64,000 nucleotides of DNA from Mucilaginibacter galii (lineage in GTDB: Bacteria; Bacteroidota; Bacteroidia; Sphingobacteriales; Sphingobacteriaceae). The translations under genes and the position numbers were made by a program. Positions 1-9,166 of this stretch are shown one piece after another (positions within the stretch are counted from its first letter, which is position 1; each line of letters opens with the position of its first letter). Under the pieces are notes generated by a model that was not told the origin of the DNA, searched no databases, and saw nothing but the letters and a program-made list of their open reading frames with translations. Location: NCBI RefSeq assembly GCF_014635825.1, contig NZ_BMDO01000010.1, positions 1 to 64,000 of the forward strand. The letters are read 5' to 3'.

Positions 1-1
1 C

Positions 2-82
2 TATTACAACTGGGAAAGGCCACATCAAGGTATAGGCGGTAAAAAACCTATCGAAATGACCACCCTAAACAACATATCTTAA
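2..82 (+). mobile_element. IS3-type transposase (DDE integrase), C-terminal end only
   Basis: The first 26 codons, up to a TAA at 80-82, read in frame as YYNWERPHQGIGGKKPIEMT and a few further residues. The Y-N-x-x-R-P-H-Q-x-L/I-G-G-K-x-P-x-E signature is the usual C-terminus of IS3-family OrfB transposases, which cut and join the element through an integrase-like DDE core. The catalytic core lies left of the window, so whether the element is intact cannot be judged. An imperfect palindrome follows about 35 bp downstream and may belong to the element's right end. Confidence 0.75.
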
Positions 83-117
83 ATCATCTGTTTGTCCTCG
101 AATTACTAAACCCTTAC

Positions 118-186
118 AATTGCGAGCGTTAGCGTGGTAAACGCTCGTCTTTATACTTGCCACGTCGCTATCGCTAACCGCAATGA
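118..186. repeat. Imperfect inverted repeat after the transposase
   Basis: An inner hairpin has arms CGAGCGTT (123-130) and AACGCTCG (139-146) followed by a T-rich stretch. An outer pair, TTGCG against CGCAA, closes the whole region. It may serve as the transposase terminator, or be an insertion-sequence end or REP-like element. No target duplication can be checked because the other end is outside the window. Confidence 0.4.
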
Positions 187-200
187 GAAAAGGTTCAACA

Positions 201-235
201 AAAAAAGAGACATGTTCATCGCATGTCTCTTTTTT
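201..235. terminator. Bidirectional intrinsic terminator
   Basis: A 14-bp stem (201-214 with 222-235; core GAGACATG/CATGTCTC) is flanked by an A-run on one side and a T-run on the other. It ends 2 bp from the desaturase stop codon, so it is most likely that gene's terminator on the minus strand and may also stop transcription from the left. Confidence 0.85.
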
Positions 236-236
236 A

Positions 237-1301
237 TTATTTGGCTGCTACCAATTTCTTGGTATCTATTACCGTTTTAGCTTCTTTATGCGGATGATAA
301 TAGTTTTGTAAGAATTTCTTCTTAGAATCATGGTATTCGGTTACGCCGCCTAACATGTTTAACAGTTTAATATAACACCAGGCTAAATCTAACTGGTGCG
401 GCAAGAAGCCCGAACGTGCACTTTTTGGGTATAAATGGTGATTGTTATGCCACTCGCCGGCCACAATACCAGGCCATAGTTGATTGATGGACATATCGTC
501 GCGGTTGTAATCAGTACCGTCCTGGCGCATATCTTTACCTTTTCCGTGTCCTTCGTAGTTAAAGGTACGCACACCTACTGCCCAAAAACCGGCAGCGCCA
601 AAAATGGTGCAGGCCAGGGCATGTCCGCCAATCATAAAAAACACGAAGTACCAAAATCCCCAGTTCAATAAAATTCCACCTATAGTACGCACCGGGTTAG
701 CCAGTGTTCCCCATTTTTGGTATTGCGCATACGTGTTGGAAACCTGCCCGGTATGGGCCATGAGTTTTACACAGCGACCGTAGCTGTTTTCATCCATGTT
801 TTGCGCAATGGGCTGGTGGTTAACATCAGCCAGAAAGCAGTATAAGAAACCACCCTGGGCATTATAAGGATCGCCGGGTTGATCAGACTTAGCATGATGC
901 ACGTGGTGCGATATCACGTAAATTTCTTCGGGAATTATCTTAAGGGTAATATTTTGCGTTATAAAACGCCAAACGGGGTTGCGAAACTTATATGCTCTGT
1001 GGGTGCAATACCTGTGGTACCAAACCGTACCGTGCGAACCCATTACCACCATACTATATAAGAAGGCCACAAGCACTAAGCTCCAGCTAAAGTATTTGAA
1101 AATAAAAAAGCCTAAACAAGTGCCCAAAACCACAATCATCATCCAACTGGTAAAAGAAAGCCAGTTTTTGCGGTCGGCAAAAATGTTTAGTCTCTTAAAA
1201 AACTCTTTGAATATAGCGCCGGGCGTCGGCTTAGATAAATCTCCCTCAACAGTTTTCCAGCCATAAGATGGCTCACGTAACACACTATCTATAAATGCCA
1301 T
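237..1301 (-). CDS. Acyl-CoA / fatty-acid delta-9-type desaturase
   Basis: Membrane di-iron desaturase that introduces a cis double bond into saturated acyl chains and so tunes membrane fluidity. The three histidine boxes are visible: HRYCTH (residues 96-101), HHVHH (132-136) and HNNHH (285-289, before LYPKSARSG). Hydrophobic stretches at about 50-90 and 205-245 give the usual two pairs of membrane helices. The 354-residue length fits the stearoyl-CoA-desaturase-like class. It stands alone, with its own terminator. The exact substrate (acyl-CoA, acyl-ACP or lipid-bound) cannot be told from sequence. Confidence 0.92.
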   Translation of the reverse strand: MAFIDSVLREPSYGWKTVEGDLSKPTPGAIFKEFFKRLNIFADRKNWLSFTSWMMIVVLGTCLGFFIFKYFSWSLVLVAFLYSMVVMGSHGTVWYHRYCTHRAYKFRNPVWRFITQNITLKIIPEEIYVISHHVHHAKSDQPGDPYNAQGGFLYCFLADVNHQPIAQNMDENSYGRCVKLMAHTGQVSNTYAQYQKWGTLANPVRTIGGILLNWGFWYFVFFMIGGHALACTIFGAAGFWAVGVRTFNYEGHGKGKDMRQDGTDYNRDDMSINQLWPGIVAGEWHNNHHLYPKSARSGFLPHQLDLAWCYIKLLNMLGGVTEYHDSKKKFLQNYYHPHKEAKTVIDTKKLVAAK

Positions 1302-1411
1302 ATATTAAGTATCAGTCTACAATTAATTAGTGGTGTGTAAGGTAGGCAAATTATTCAGAATATTTCTAAATTAATTAACAACCTTGCCCCCCGTATTATG
1401 TTATACGTATT

Positions 1412-1630
1412 ATGGAAGACTTTGGATTGACCCTGGCCATTAACGGCCAGCAAATAGCATCAACGGTTCACCCTCACATTGAGGGCGAAAGCACATATTA
1501 CGATATTATTACCGACGATTTTACGATTACCATCTACAAAGACACTTTGTACACCTGGACGGCCTTTGTAAATGCTGGTTTCAGCAATGATGAAATTCAA
1601 AGCATCGGCGAGCAGCTGATCGATTATTAA
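1412..1630 (+). CDS. Small conserved-type hypothetical protein (72 aa)
   Basis: Not recognised. A short acidic protein with no signal peptide, membrane segment or Cys motif. It alternates beta-prone stretches (TLAINGQ, YYDIITDD, FTITIYKDT) and ends in a probable helix (NDEIQSIGEQL), suggesting a small cytoplasmic alpha/beta fold. The ATG start, lack of an overlapping competitor and a strong terminator right after the stop argue that it is a real, singly transcribed gene. It diverges from the desaturase across about 110 bp. Confidence 0.7.
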   Translation: MEDFGLTLAINGQQIASTVHPHIEGESTYYDIITDDFTITIYKDTLYTWTAFVNAGFSNDEIQSIGEQLIDY

Positions 1631-1637
1631 ATGCAAA

Positions 1638-1672
1638 AAAGGTCATTCTGAATTTTACAGAATGACCTTTTG
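1638..1672. terminator. Intrinsic terminator, bidirectional
   Basis: Stem AAAGGTCATTCTG pairing with CAGAATGACCTTT, with T's on both exits. It ends the 72-aa gene on the plus strand and the outer-membrane barrel gene on the minus strand. Confidence 0.85.
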
Positions 1673-1689
1673 TTGGCGTTTCAATTGGC

Positions 1690-4503
1690 CTATGGCTCAA
1701 TAAAGCTACCATCTCCCCTCCTGCGCAATTGCCTGCCGTTACGCGATGGCGAACCGGTCCACTTTTGAAGATTGGCACGCACGCTTAACATAAAATAACG
1801 GCTTAACGCATTTGATAAGGTATTGGTAAAACCATTTTCGGTAGTTACCTGGTTTACAAAGTTATTTTGTTTAAGTACATCGAAAACCTGTAAACGTACG
1901 ATTAAGTTACGTTTGGAGAAAAACTCGTTTTCTATATAAGCATTTACCACAAATGGATTGCGGCTTATATTGTTGCTGATACCGGTAATGAAGTTTTTGC
2001 TGGCACTATAACCCACTTGCAAGGTTCTATTCTTCATGAAGAAAAATCTTCCATCAATGGCTAAAGCTGTGGTACGTATATCGGTGTTGGATGCTGGGTT
2101 GGCTTCGAAAAAGTTGCGGGTCACATCGTAAGCAACGTACGGATTCACTTCTATAGACTCGTTAGGATTAATCCTTGGCCCGAAACGCTCGTTCAATCTC
2201 CAGGTATTTCTAAAGTTTTGCACGTTGTTCAGCATGGAAACGGTGCGATTATAACCAACACTTCCAATTAAGGATAAATTATACTTACGATCGGCCAATT
2301 GTTTGGAGATGTTGTAGTTACCATTCACATTGTAACTGCCGTTCAAGTTTACATAACGGGTTTCGTTTTTAAATGCCCCATAAGCATCAGGAATACGCAC
2401 ATTGTTGGTCACAATTTGATTGTTGACTAAAGCCGCCACCACATTGGCAGACAGGTTGAGCCTTGAATTGGAGATGTAGTTATTATACTGCGTGTTAATA
2501 GCATGCCTGAAAGCCGGTTTCAAATCGGGATTACCTACTACCGGGTTTTGCGGGTTTGACACATCGCGCACGGGCTGTATCTGGTTAAAAGACGGTTCGG
2601 ACGGATTACCCTGGTAACTGAGGGTAAACCTTTGCTGCCGCGACCACGCATACTGAAAGCGTGCAATAGGGATTAGGTTAAAATAATTTTGGTCAGTCAT
2701 TATATTTCCCTGACTCACCCGCGTGCCCCGCAAATTGGTTGGCACAGCAGTTAGCCCCAATGAAAAATTATATTTGGTTTTTGTAAGCCGGTAATTTAAC
2801 GCAATGCGGGTTTCGGTAAACGAATAATCGTAAACATTACTTAACGAGTCTATCAAAAACCGCTGCCCGTTGGCTGATATATTGCTGGTGTAAGCCGTGT
2901 TATCGTATCCGCGGTAATTTACCTGCGCATTTAATTCCAGTTGTGATGATAGCGATAACGGCTCCACATAAGTAAAGCTTGTCCGAATGTTTTTGGTCAA
3001 ATTATCACGCTCAATGTAACGATGAACCAGTGAATCTACATTACCGGTAGGTAAATAATATCTGATGGTGTTGTTCTGCTCATTGTCTACCTCCTGGTTT
3101 GAGTTGGTATAGTTGAACTGGAACGACAAGTTACGCCTTGGTTTCTTAAAGATGTGCTGATAAAGAATAAGTCCTCCCCAGTTTGGCGTTTTATTGTAAC
3201 TGTTGTTAGCGCCCAACCTGTCCTGATGCCTTAAACCAGTTTCAAAACGTGATGAGGTATTGGTATTGTCTGACGATGTGAAGTTAATGGTCGGCGTTAT
3301 CTGTAAATAGTTGGCGCTGTCTATCTGGTAATCCAGCTTAAAATCGAGCTTGTGATTGATTCTATTGTTTTGTGAATCGCCATTGTTGGTGAAGAAAATC
3401 GTACTGTCGCCACGATTGGCCGGTATGGTGTTAAAAAACTGCTCGCCATTGCTGTTGGTAATGGCGTGCACTTTGTTAATGCTATAGCCATAACTACCAT
3501 TTACCTGCACCTTCTTACTCAACTGATCGGCGAAGCTTATGGTAGGTGCAATGGTAGTGGTAGTACCACCAGAACCACTGTTGCTGTTGTTATTGTTCCC
3601 TCCCCCGGCCGAACCGCCATTGGTACCTGTAGAAGCTACGCCATTTACGGTATTCCTGAAATCACCAATCACACCTATTTGCTGGTTGCCGTTAATACGC
3701 TGTAAAAATGCCCGGGCCTCATACCTGTCATTGTTACCGGCACCGGCACTTAAGCGTGCAATGTTGCCTACCGATCTATCGGCGCGGGTGGTAATGTTCA
3801 GCACCTTTTCGGGGTCACCGTCCTTAATACCTGTACGGGCGGCCTGATCACCGTAATCATCCACCACCTGAATTTTTTCAACAATATCCGCCGGTAAGTT
3901 TTGAATGGCTTGTGCCAGATTACCGCCCGAATATATCTTGCCGTTCAATTTAGCCCTGGTTACGGCTTGCCCCTGGTGTGTAAGCGAACCATCGGTGCCC
4001 ACTTCCATACCTTCCATTTTCTTCAGCAATTCATCAACCGATGCATTTGGGCGCACTTTATAATCGCTGGCTTTATATTCTACGGTATCAGTTTTATAAG
4101 TGATGCTGGGCGTGCCGTTAACCACCACGGCAGCTAACTGGTTCGACTGGCCGTTTAAGATGATCGGATCCAGCACCAGCCTTGGCACGGCATCGTTGTT
4201 GAGCATTTTTCTCACCACCGGCCTGAAACCTATACTGGTGATACTTAAAACGAAGGTAGCCGATTTTACGTTTTTGAAAACGAAGATACCATCGGCATTG
4301 GTGGTGGTAAGCATGCTATCGGTGCCTGTTTTGAGCTTTACCGTAGCGCCTATGATGGTATTGTCGATACTGTCTTTAATAATACCGCTTACTTCTCTAA
4401 AGGGTAATGGTGGCTTGGCTGCGGCCCCGCTCCTGGCGGGCACCTGGGCATAAACGCCGCACGTGACCGTAATCAAAACGATTAAAAGTATAAGTTTCTT
4501 CAT
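1690..4503 (-). CDS. Outer-membrane beta-barrel protein, TonB-receptor-like with carboxypeptidase-regulatory N-terminus
   Basis: A signal peptide (MKKLILLIVLITVTCGVYAQ) is followed by a CarboxypepD_reg-like beta-sandwich at about residues 38-110 (VSGIIKDSIDNTIIGATVKL). A plug-like domain follows at about 140-245 (SVDELLKKMEGMEV, then NLPADIVEKIQVVDDYG). A long strand-rich barrel fills the rest. A Gly/Asn/Ser-rich low-complexity insert lies near residues 292-315. The layout matches the 'outer membrane beta-barrel family protein' group of Bacteroidota, related to SusC/TonB receptors but without a SusD partner here. It lies 33 bp downstream of a secreted Gly-rich protein on the same strand, so the two are probably co-transcribed. 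The ligand is unknown. Confidence 0.85.
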   Translation of the reverse strand: MKKLILLIVLITVTCGVYAQVPARSGAAAKPPLPFREVSGIIKDSIDNTIIGATVKLKTGTDSMLTTTNADGIFVFKNVKSATFVLSITSIGFRPVVRKMLNNDAVPRLVLDPIILNGQSNQLAAVVVNGTPSITYKTDTVEYKASDYKVRPNASVDELLKKMEGMEVGTDGSLTHQGQAVTRAKLNGKIYSGGNLAQAIQNLPADIVEKIQVVDDYGDQAARTGIKDGDPEKVLNITTRADRSVGNIARLSAGAGNNDRYEARAFLQRINGNQQIGVIGDFRNTVNGVASTGTNGGSAGGGNNNNSNSGSGGTTTTIAPTISFADQLSKKVQVNGSYGYSINKVHAITNSNGEQFFNTIPANRGDSTIFFTNNGDSQNNRINHKLDFKLDYQIDSANYLQITPTINFTSSDNTNTSSRFETGLRHQDRLGANNSYNKTPNWGGLILYQHIFKKPRRNLSFQFNYTNSNQEVDNEQNNTIRYYLPTGNVDSLVHRYIERDNLTKNIRTSFTYVEPLSLSSQLELNAQVNYRGYDNTAYTSNISANGQRFLIDSLSNVYDYSFTETRIALNYRLTKTKYNFSLGLTAVPTNLRGTRVSQGNIMTDQNYFNLIPIARFQYAWSRQQRFTLSYQGNPSEPSFNQIQPVRDVSNPQNPVVGNPDLKPAFRHAINTQYNNYISNSRLNLSANVVAALVNNQIVTNNVRIPDAYGAFKNETRYVNLNGSYNVNGNYNISKQLADRKYNLSLIGSVGYNRTVSMLNNVQNFRNTWRLNERFGPRINPNESIEVNPYVAYDVTRNFFEANPASNTDIRTTALAIDGRFFFMKNRTLQVGYSASKNFITGISNNISRNPFVVNAYIENEFFSKRNLIVRLQVFDVLKQNNFVNQVTTENGFTNTLSNALSRYFMLSVRANLQKWTGSPSRNGRQLRRRGDGSFIEP

Positions 4504-4536
4504 TGTGTAAGGTTATAGTTGAACATAGAGAAGGTT

Positions 4537-5385
4537 TTACGGTTTGGCTAACTTGTACTTTCCCCAAAAATCTGTTGGCGTCATCATTTCCATCAAGGCA
4601 CCACCACCGCCAAAATTACCGCCGCCGCCGTTACCACCACCGCCAAAGCCGCCTCCGCCGCCTTGCCTGTTGCCACCGGCACCGCCCTGGCGCGCCTGGT
4701 CGCGGTTGTTACCGCCAAATTGAATACCGTTTAGTTTAAGATTGTAGGCAAGCTCGGTACTTTTATCTGCACTGAGCCCAATAAGATTTAAAGGGATGGC
4801 CAGTTCGTAAAACATACTGCCCTTGGCATCGAAGCTGATCCCGGTTTTGATACCGTAAGTATTGTAAATAGACACCAGCGTGTCTGTAATGTCTTTGATG
4901 CCGGTAACGCTTAACTCTTTGGCCGCGGTTGCGCTTTGTTTACGTGCAGCTACAATAGCGGCAGTATCGGGTGCGGTGGCGCCTTGTCCGCCACGGTTGC
5001 CGCCCGGTCTGAAACCCCGCATACCGCCACGGCCCGCCATAGGGTATTCTATTACCACTGCATCTTTTTCCTTTTTCTTTCCATCGGTGTTAATGGTAAA
5101 GGTTAAGCCGCCGCCCAATAACTTATTAATATTTGCATCGTCGGTACAAGTTATGGCGAGGTATAGGTTTTTGGCATCGTTGGCCAGGGTATAGCGTAAA
5201 GTAGTACTTTTGTTGTAAGCCGGCAAGTTGCCCCACTCAGTTAATTTACCATCTACTTTAACGGTAGCCGGTGCCTTTACACCGGCAGATATATCTGCAT
5301 TTTGCTGAGCCAATGCCGGGAGGGCCGATAGCATGGCAAAAGAAATCCCTGTAAACGTGGTTAAAATGCTGCTTCGCAACTGCAT
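4537..5385 (-). CDS. Secreted CBM9/DOMON-like protein with Gly-rich tail
   Basis: The start is set at the ATG of MQLRSSILTTFTGISFAMLS, because this gives a clean signal peptide ending in ALAQ; the frame stays open further upstream. The mature part begins with a beta-rich region (ATVKVDGKLTEWGNLPAYNK, then LRYTLANDAKNLYLAITCTD) resembling CBM9-like or DOMON sugar/heme-binding sandwiches. It ends with a flexible RGQ/Gly-rich segment (about residues 230-262) before WGKYKLAKP. The gene precedes the outer-membrane barrel by 33 bp, so a shared envelope role is likely. The binding domain is a fold guess; no catalytic motif is seen. Confidence 0.7.
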   Translation of the reverse strand: MQLRSSILTTFTGISFAMLSALPALAQQNADISAGVKAPATVKVDGKLTEWGNLPAYNKSTTLRYTLANDAKNLYLAITCTDDANINKLLGGGLTFTINTDGKKKEKDAVVIEYPMAGRGGMRGFRPGGNRGGQGATAPDTAAIVAARKQSATAAKELSVTGIKDITDTLVSIYNTYGIKTGISFDAKGSMFYELAIPLNLIGLSADKSTELAYNLKLNGIQFGGNNRDQARQGGAGGNRQGGGGGFGGGGNGGGGNFGGGGALMEMMTPTDFWGKYKLAKP

Positions 5386-5713
5386 AATTGTTGTGTTTGG
5401 TTTAAAGTGAGTAATGATAAAAATCAGCTGGTAAGACTTTAGATTTTTACATTGGTTTATAACCCGATGAACATTTTTACGAATTAGCGCATCGGTTGTT
5501 CTTAACAAACCAAATTTAGCAGCTTAATGCATTTTATATCAACCTGTCAAGTAATAAATTAAATACAATGGATTATGGTGCAAACTTGTTACACAATAAG
5601 TGTAAATGTATTATTAATTAAATTCGGCCATTAAACTATAAAACCGCCGGTCGGTCTAATTTGCAGCAAACATTAACTCATACTTTGCTATTATTGTATT
5701 TTACAAATACCCC
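5386..5713. other. Divergent spacer, 328 bp, no gene seen
   Basis: AT-rich region between two divergently transcribed secreted-protein genes. It holds a dyad TTACAC-n5-GTGTAA (5589-5605), a GC palindrome near 5645-5657 and a degenerate -7-like TCTAATTTGC near 5656. These are plausible operator or promoter parts but none is certain. Confidence 0.5.
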
Positions 5714-6409
5714 GTGAAAAATTTACTTATATGCCTTGGTGTGCTTTTGATAAGCCACAATTGTTTTGCACAGGAAACGGTTGAGCGCAGCCGTAAACTT
5801 ACGCCCGAAGTAACCGAAAAGTACCATGTGCTCAAAAGCGATTATGAAGTTAAACAAGGTATGTATTCTGCCTACCTAAAAAAGGTACTGGTAGCTGCCG
5901 GTAATTATACCAAGAATAAAAAAACCGGTACCTGGACTTTTTTTGACAGTAAAGGCAAAGTGAGCCAACGCTTTAATTATGATAAACTAACGCTCATATA
6001 CGAGGCACCGCAAGATACTACCTCACACATTAGGTATGTGGTAGATGATTCTTTAAAAAACAACCCAGTATTTAGCCGCCCTGTGCGTATTGGCGGCAAC
6101 TACTTTGGTTATCTGCCTTATATAAATGTGATTAAGCTTCCGCAAAACCTTGCTAACTTAAGTAACGAAACAGACCTGGTTTTAATGGAATTATTGATCA
6201 CACCACTTGGCCGCTTAGCCGGGTATAAGTTGAGGATCACACCCATGTGGGCAACCAGGCAATACGAGGATGTGGTGCTCAACATTAATTTGAACTTATT
6301 GGCTGACGAAGACAAAGTTTTTGTTCCGGCTACGCTGAACAATGAACCCACGGCAGTGAGAATAGTTGTGCCCTGCTCTTTTTTCAAATCAGACTTGATC
6401 AGGCTTTAA
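5714..6409 (+). CDS. Secreted hypothetical protein with MORN/YwqK-like segment
   Basis: Begins with GTG; the resulting N-terminus (MKNLLICLGVLLISHNCFAQ) is a convincing signal peptide, which supports this start. Residues about 55-85 (GNYTKNKKTGTWTFFDSKGK) match the G-x-Y-x-x-G-K-x-x-G-x-W-x-F/Y pattern of MORN-type or YwqK-antitoxin-like repeats. The C-terminal half (ELLITPLGRLAGYKLRITPM) resembles the TonB-C-like domain of Bacteroidota envelope proteins, but this is weak. It is probably periplasmic. A perfect terminator follows; no operon partner on this strand. Confidence 0.7.
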   Translation: MKNLLICLGVLLISHNCFAQETVERSRKLTPEVTEKYHVLKSDYEVKQGMYSAYLKKVLVAAGNYTKNKKTGTWTFFDSKGKVSQRFNYDKLTLIYEAPQDTTSHIRYVVDDSLKNNPVFSRPVRIGGNYFGYLPYINVIKLPQNLANLSNETDLVLMELLITPLGRLAGYKLRITPMWATRQYEDVVLNINLNLLADEDKVFVPATLNNEPTAVRIVVPCSFFKSDLIRL

Positions 6410-6425
6410 AGTAGGATACACTATA

Positions 6426-6469
6426 TACAAAAAAGGCTGCCTTGCAATTGCAAGGCAGCCTTTTTTGTA
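6426..6469. terminator. Near-perfect palindromic bidirectional terminator
   Basis: The two halves form a perfect palindrome around GGCTGCCTTGCAA/TTGCAAGGCAGCC, flanked by A's and T's. It separates the convergent MORN-like gene (+) and the FKBP gene (-). Confidence 0.9.
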
Positions 6470-6484
6470 CTTTATAAAAGCCGA

Positions 6485-6985
6485 TTAGTGATCGTGGTGA
6501 CCATCCGGACCATGTGCATGGCCATGAGATAATTCTTCCGGGTTAGCCGGACGCACGTTAATGATACCGCCTTTGAAATGTAATTCCTGACCAGCCATCG
6601 GGTGGTTTAAATCAACAATTACCGAATCTTCAACTACCGATACTACCTGGCCCTGAAAACGGTTGCCCTGGTTGTCTTGTAACGGTAATACAGATCCTAC
6701 TTCAGGCATATCTGTACCATCAAACATTTCTTTAGGCAGGTTGGTTACCGCCTCGTCATTATATTCGCCATAAGCATCTTCAGCGCTTAATTTGAAGTCA
6801 AAGTTATCGCCGGTTGAAAGCGTGCTTAAATGCTCTTCAAACTTTGGCAACATTTGGCCTGCGCCATACAAAAATGTTAATGGCTGCTCCTGGGTTGCAC
6901 TCTCAACCAAAGCTTCTGTGCCGTCTTGCTGGTTAACATACAAATCGTAAGTTAACGATACGACGTGTTGTGGTTCAATCTTCAT
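6485..6985 (-). CDS. FKBP-type peptidyl-prolyl isomerase, SlyD-like
   Basis: Prolyl cis-trans isomerase and chaperone. The N-terminal FKBP half opens with VSLTYDLYV and has PLTFLYGAGQMLPKFEEHL. The insert-in-flap domain lies at about residues 70-125. The second FKBP part has VDLNHPMAGQELHFKG, typical of SlyD. A short His-rich tail (HGHAHGPDGHHDH) is like the metal-binding tail of SlyD, here much shorter than in E. coli. The length of 166 fits. Cytoplasmic, no signal peptide. It lies 23 bp downstream of the DUF255 gene on the same strand, so co-transcription is likely. Confidence 0.9.
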   Translation of the reverse strand: MKIEPQHVVSLTYDLYVNQQDGTEALVESATQEQPLTFLYGAGQMLPKFEEHLSTLSTGDNFDFKLSAEDAYGEYNDEAVTNLPKEMFDGTDMPEVGSVLPLQDNQGNRFQGQVVSVVEDSVIVDLNHPMAGQELHFKGGIINVRPANPEELSHGHAHGPDGHHDH

Positions 6986-7008
6986 TGGATAATTATTTTT
7001 ATTAAAAG

Positions 7009-9027
7009 CTAAGAAAGCGCAATTTGTTTTAAGGCTTCCGTTACCGTGTTAGCGGGTAATCCGCAGGTTTTATCTTTGCAGATAAAGATACGGGTTTGCT
7101 CGGCTACGCGATTTTGCAGTAAAGGTAAATTTTCTTGCGTGCCTCCCAACATTATTTTATTAGGAATATAATTTTCTTCAAACTCTTTTCTCGATTGCTG
7201 AGCATCATTACCGGTAATGGCTATTTCATAAACTCCAAAAACTTCATCAAGTAATAACATAGACCAGTTGGAGTATGATGAACCATATTTTGCCATAAAC
7301 GGCATTACGTTGCGCAGCAATTGCGCAGCTATATCTTCATACTGTCTATTTTCTAACAGCAAACTTAGTTGATGAAGGTTACGTGCCATTACCGAGTTAG
7401 AAGAAGGAATAACGCCATCCATAATTTCGCATTTTCGGGCAATTAATTCTTCATCATCATTGGCGGTGTAAAAGAACATACCATCTTTAGCATCATAAAA
7501 ATGTTCAATGGCAGTATTGGCCAGCCGTTGTGCCAGCGCTAACCAGCTAAATTCAAAGGTAACCTCGTACAAGGCCATAAATGCTTCAATTACATGTGCG
7601 TAATCATCTAAAAAAGCTACCTGGTGATTTTGGTCGGTTACTGCTCCGGGTTTATATATCCTGATAAGCCGGCCGTTTTCTTTAATAAGGTTGCTGGTGA
7701 TGAAGTTAGCATTGTTTAGCGCTAATTGCAGGTATTCTTCCTTGCCGAAGGTACGGTAAGCTTCGCAGAGGCCTTTAAGCATTAACCCGTTCCACGAGGC
7801 CAGTATTTTGTTATCCAAGCCTGGGCGTATGCGGTGGCTTCGCGCTTCAAATATTTTGTGTTTGGCTGCTGCCACTTTACCTCGCAGTTGCTCTACCCCC
7901 ATCCCTAACTGACCGGCCAGTAATTCATCCTCCTCGCGCCGTAAAAATATATTGGTTTGCTCTTCTTCCCAGTTACCTTCTTCGGTTACATGGTAATAAA
8001 TGCAAAACACATCGGCATCATGGCCTAAAATTTCTTCGACCTCCGCTTTGGTGAATGTATAGAATTTACCTTCCACGCCTTCGCTATCAGCATCCAGCGC
8101 AGAATAAAATCCGTGATCGGCCGATGTTAATTCGCGCTGAACAAAGCTGATGGTTTCTTCTACTACGTTTTTATACAGTTCTTCTTTGTTCCAAGTATAA
8201 GCTTCGGCATACAAACCAACCAGTTGTGCATTATCATACAGCATTTTTTCAAAATGCGGTACATGCCACTTACCATCAACCGAGTAACGGGCAAAACCAC
8301 CGCCAATATGATCATAAATACCACCAAAAGCCATTTTGTGCAGCGTTAACTTTACTTGTTGTGCGATGTCGCTATCTTGCATTAAATGTGCATACCGCAT
8401 TAAGAACTGCCAGTTGTTGGGCATAGGGAATTTTGGCGCGCGGGCCATACCTCCCTCCTTTTTATCCAGGTAACGTTTCCAGGCGTTTACAATGGCTTCT
8501 GGGTCTGCCTTGGTATACTCAGGCTGCTCGGTGATCAGGTCTACTGATTCATACTGTTGTATCCCTTCGGTCAACCGTACGGCATATTCAATAGCCTCAT
8601 CCTGACGGTTGGTGTAAAAGTCTGACAGGCTCATCAAAACATTCATCCAGTCGGTTTTTGGGAAATAGGTACCGCCGTAAATGGGCCGCTGGTCGGGCAG
8701 GCAAATACAGTTCAAAGGCCAGCCGCCGCGGTTGGTCATCAATTGTACGGCGCTCATGTAAATTTGGTCTACATCGGGGCGCTCTTCCCTGTCTACCTTA
8801 ATGCAAACAAAGTGCTCGTTCATTAAAGTGGCCACCTGCTCGTCTTCAAAGCTTTCATGCTCCATAACGTGGCACCAGTGGCAGGCCGAATAGCCTATGC
8901 TAACCAGTATGAGTTTATTCTCATCTTTAGCTTTTTTTAGCGCTTCGGCACCCCATGGGTACCAATCGACCGGGTTATTGGCATGCTGCAATAAATATGG
9001 AGATGCTGATTGGGAAAGACGGTTCAT
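7009..9027 (-). CDS. DUF255 thioredoxin-fold / glycosidase-like protein (YyaL/SPATA20 family)
   Basis: The N-terminal 160 residues form a thioredoxin-like DUF255 domain opening with the signature [20 protein letters not shown] and a redox-like CHWC motif at residues 49-52. The rest is an alpha/alpha-toroid resembling N-acylglucosamine 2-epimerases and glycosidases ([42 protein letters not shown]). At 672 residues it is full length for the family. The family's biochemical role is poorly defined; redox activity of CHWC is an inference. It probably shares a transcript with the FKBP gene downstream. Confidence 0.9.
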   Translation of the reverse strand: MNRLSQSASPYLLQHANNPVDWYPWGAEALKKAKDENKLILVSIGYSACHWCHVMEHESFEDEQVATLMNEHFVCIKVDREERPDVDQIYMSAVQLMTNRGGWPLNCICLPDQRPIYGGTYFPKTDWMNVLMSLSDFYTNRQDEAIEYAVRLTEGIQQYESVDLITEQPEYTKADPEAIVNAWKRYLDKKEGGMARAPKFPMPNNWQFLMRYAHLMQDSDIAQQVKLTLHKMAFGGIYDHIGGGFARYSVDGKWHVPHFEKMLYDNAQLVGLYAEAYTWNKEELYKNVVEETISFVQRELTSADHGFYSALDADSEGVEGKFYTFTKAEVEEILGHDADVFCIYYHVTEEGNWEEEQTNIFLRREEDELLAGQLGMGVEQLRGKVAAAKHKIFEARSHRIRPGLDNKILASWNGLMLKGLCEAYRTFGKEEYLQLALNNANFITSNLIKENGRLIRIYKPGAVTDQNHQVAFLDDYAHVIEAFMALYEVTFEFSWLALAQRLANTAIEHFYDAKDGMFFYTANDDEELIARKCEIMDGVIPSSNSVMARNLHQLSLLLENRQYEDIAAQLLRNVMPFMAKYGSSYSNWSMLLLDEVFGVYEIAITGNDAQQSRKEFEENYIPNKIMLGGTQENLPLLQNRVAEQTRIFICKDKTCGLPANTVTEALKQIALS

Positions 9028-9115
9028 ATATTATATATCGGATTTCGATTGTGGATGTCCTAATTTAATTATAAAAATTTAAGCTAAGCTAAAGCTTATC
9101 TCCTTAAAACTAACA

Positions 9116-9143
9116 ATGCCGTACTGCTTTAAGCAATACGGCA
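9116..9143 (-). terminator. Hairpin downstream of the SDR gene
   Basis: ATGCCGTA pairs with TACGGCAT, extended inside by TGCTT/AAGCA. On the minus strand it is followed by a mixed T-rich stretch, so it is a weak-to-moderate terminator for the SDR gene. Confidence 0.6.
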
Positions 9144-9166
9144 TATGCGCTCATCTAATTAACTGT

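Noticed and set aside
3539-3847. 102-codon plus-strand frame inside the outer-membrane barrel gene
   Set aside because: It is antisense to a Gly/Asn-rich stretch; its Pro/Val/Leu composition is a by-product of the opposite strand's codons.
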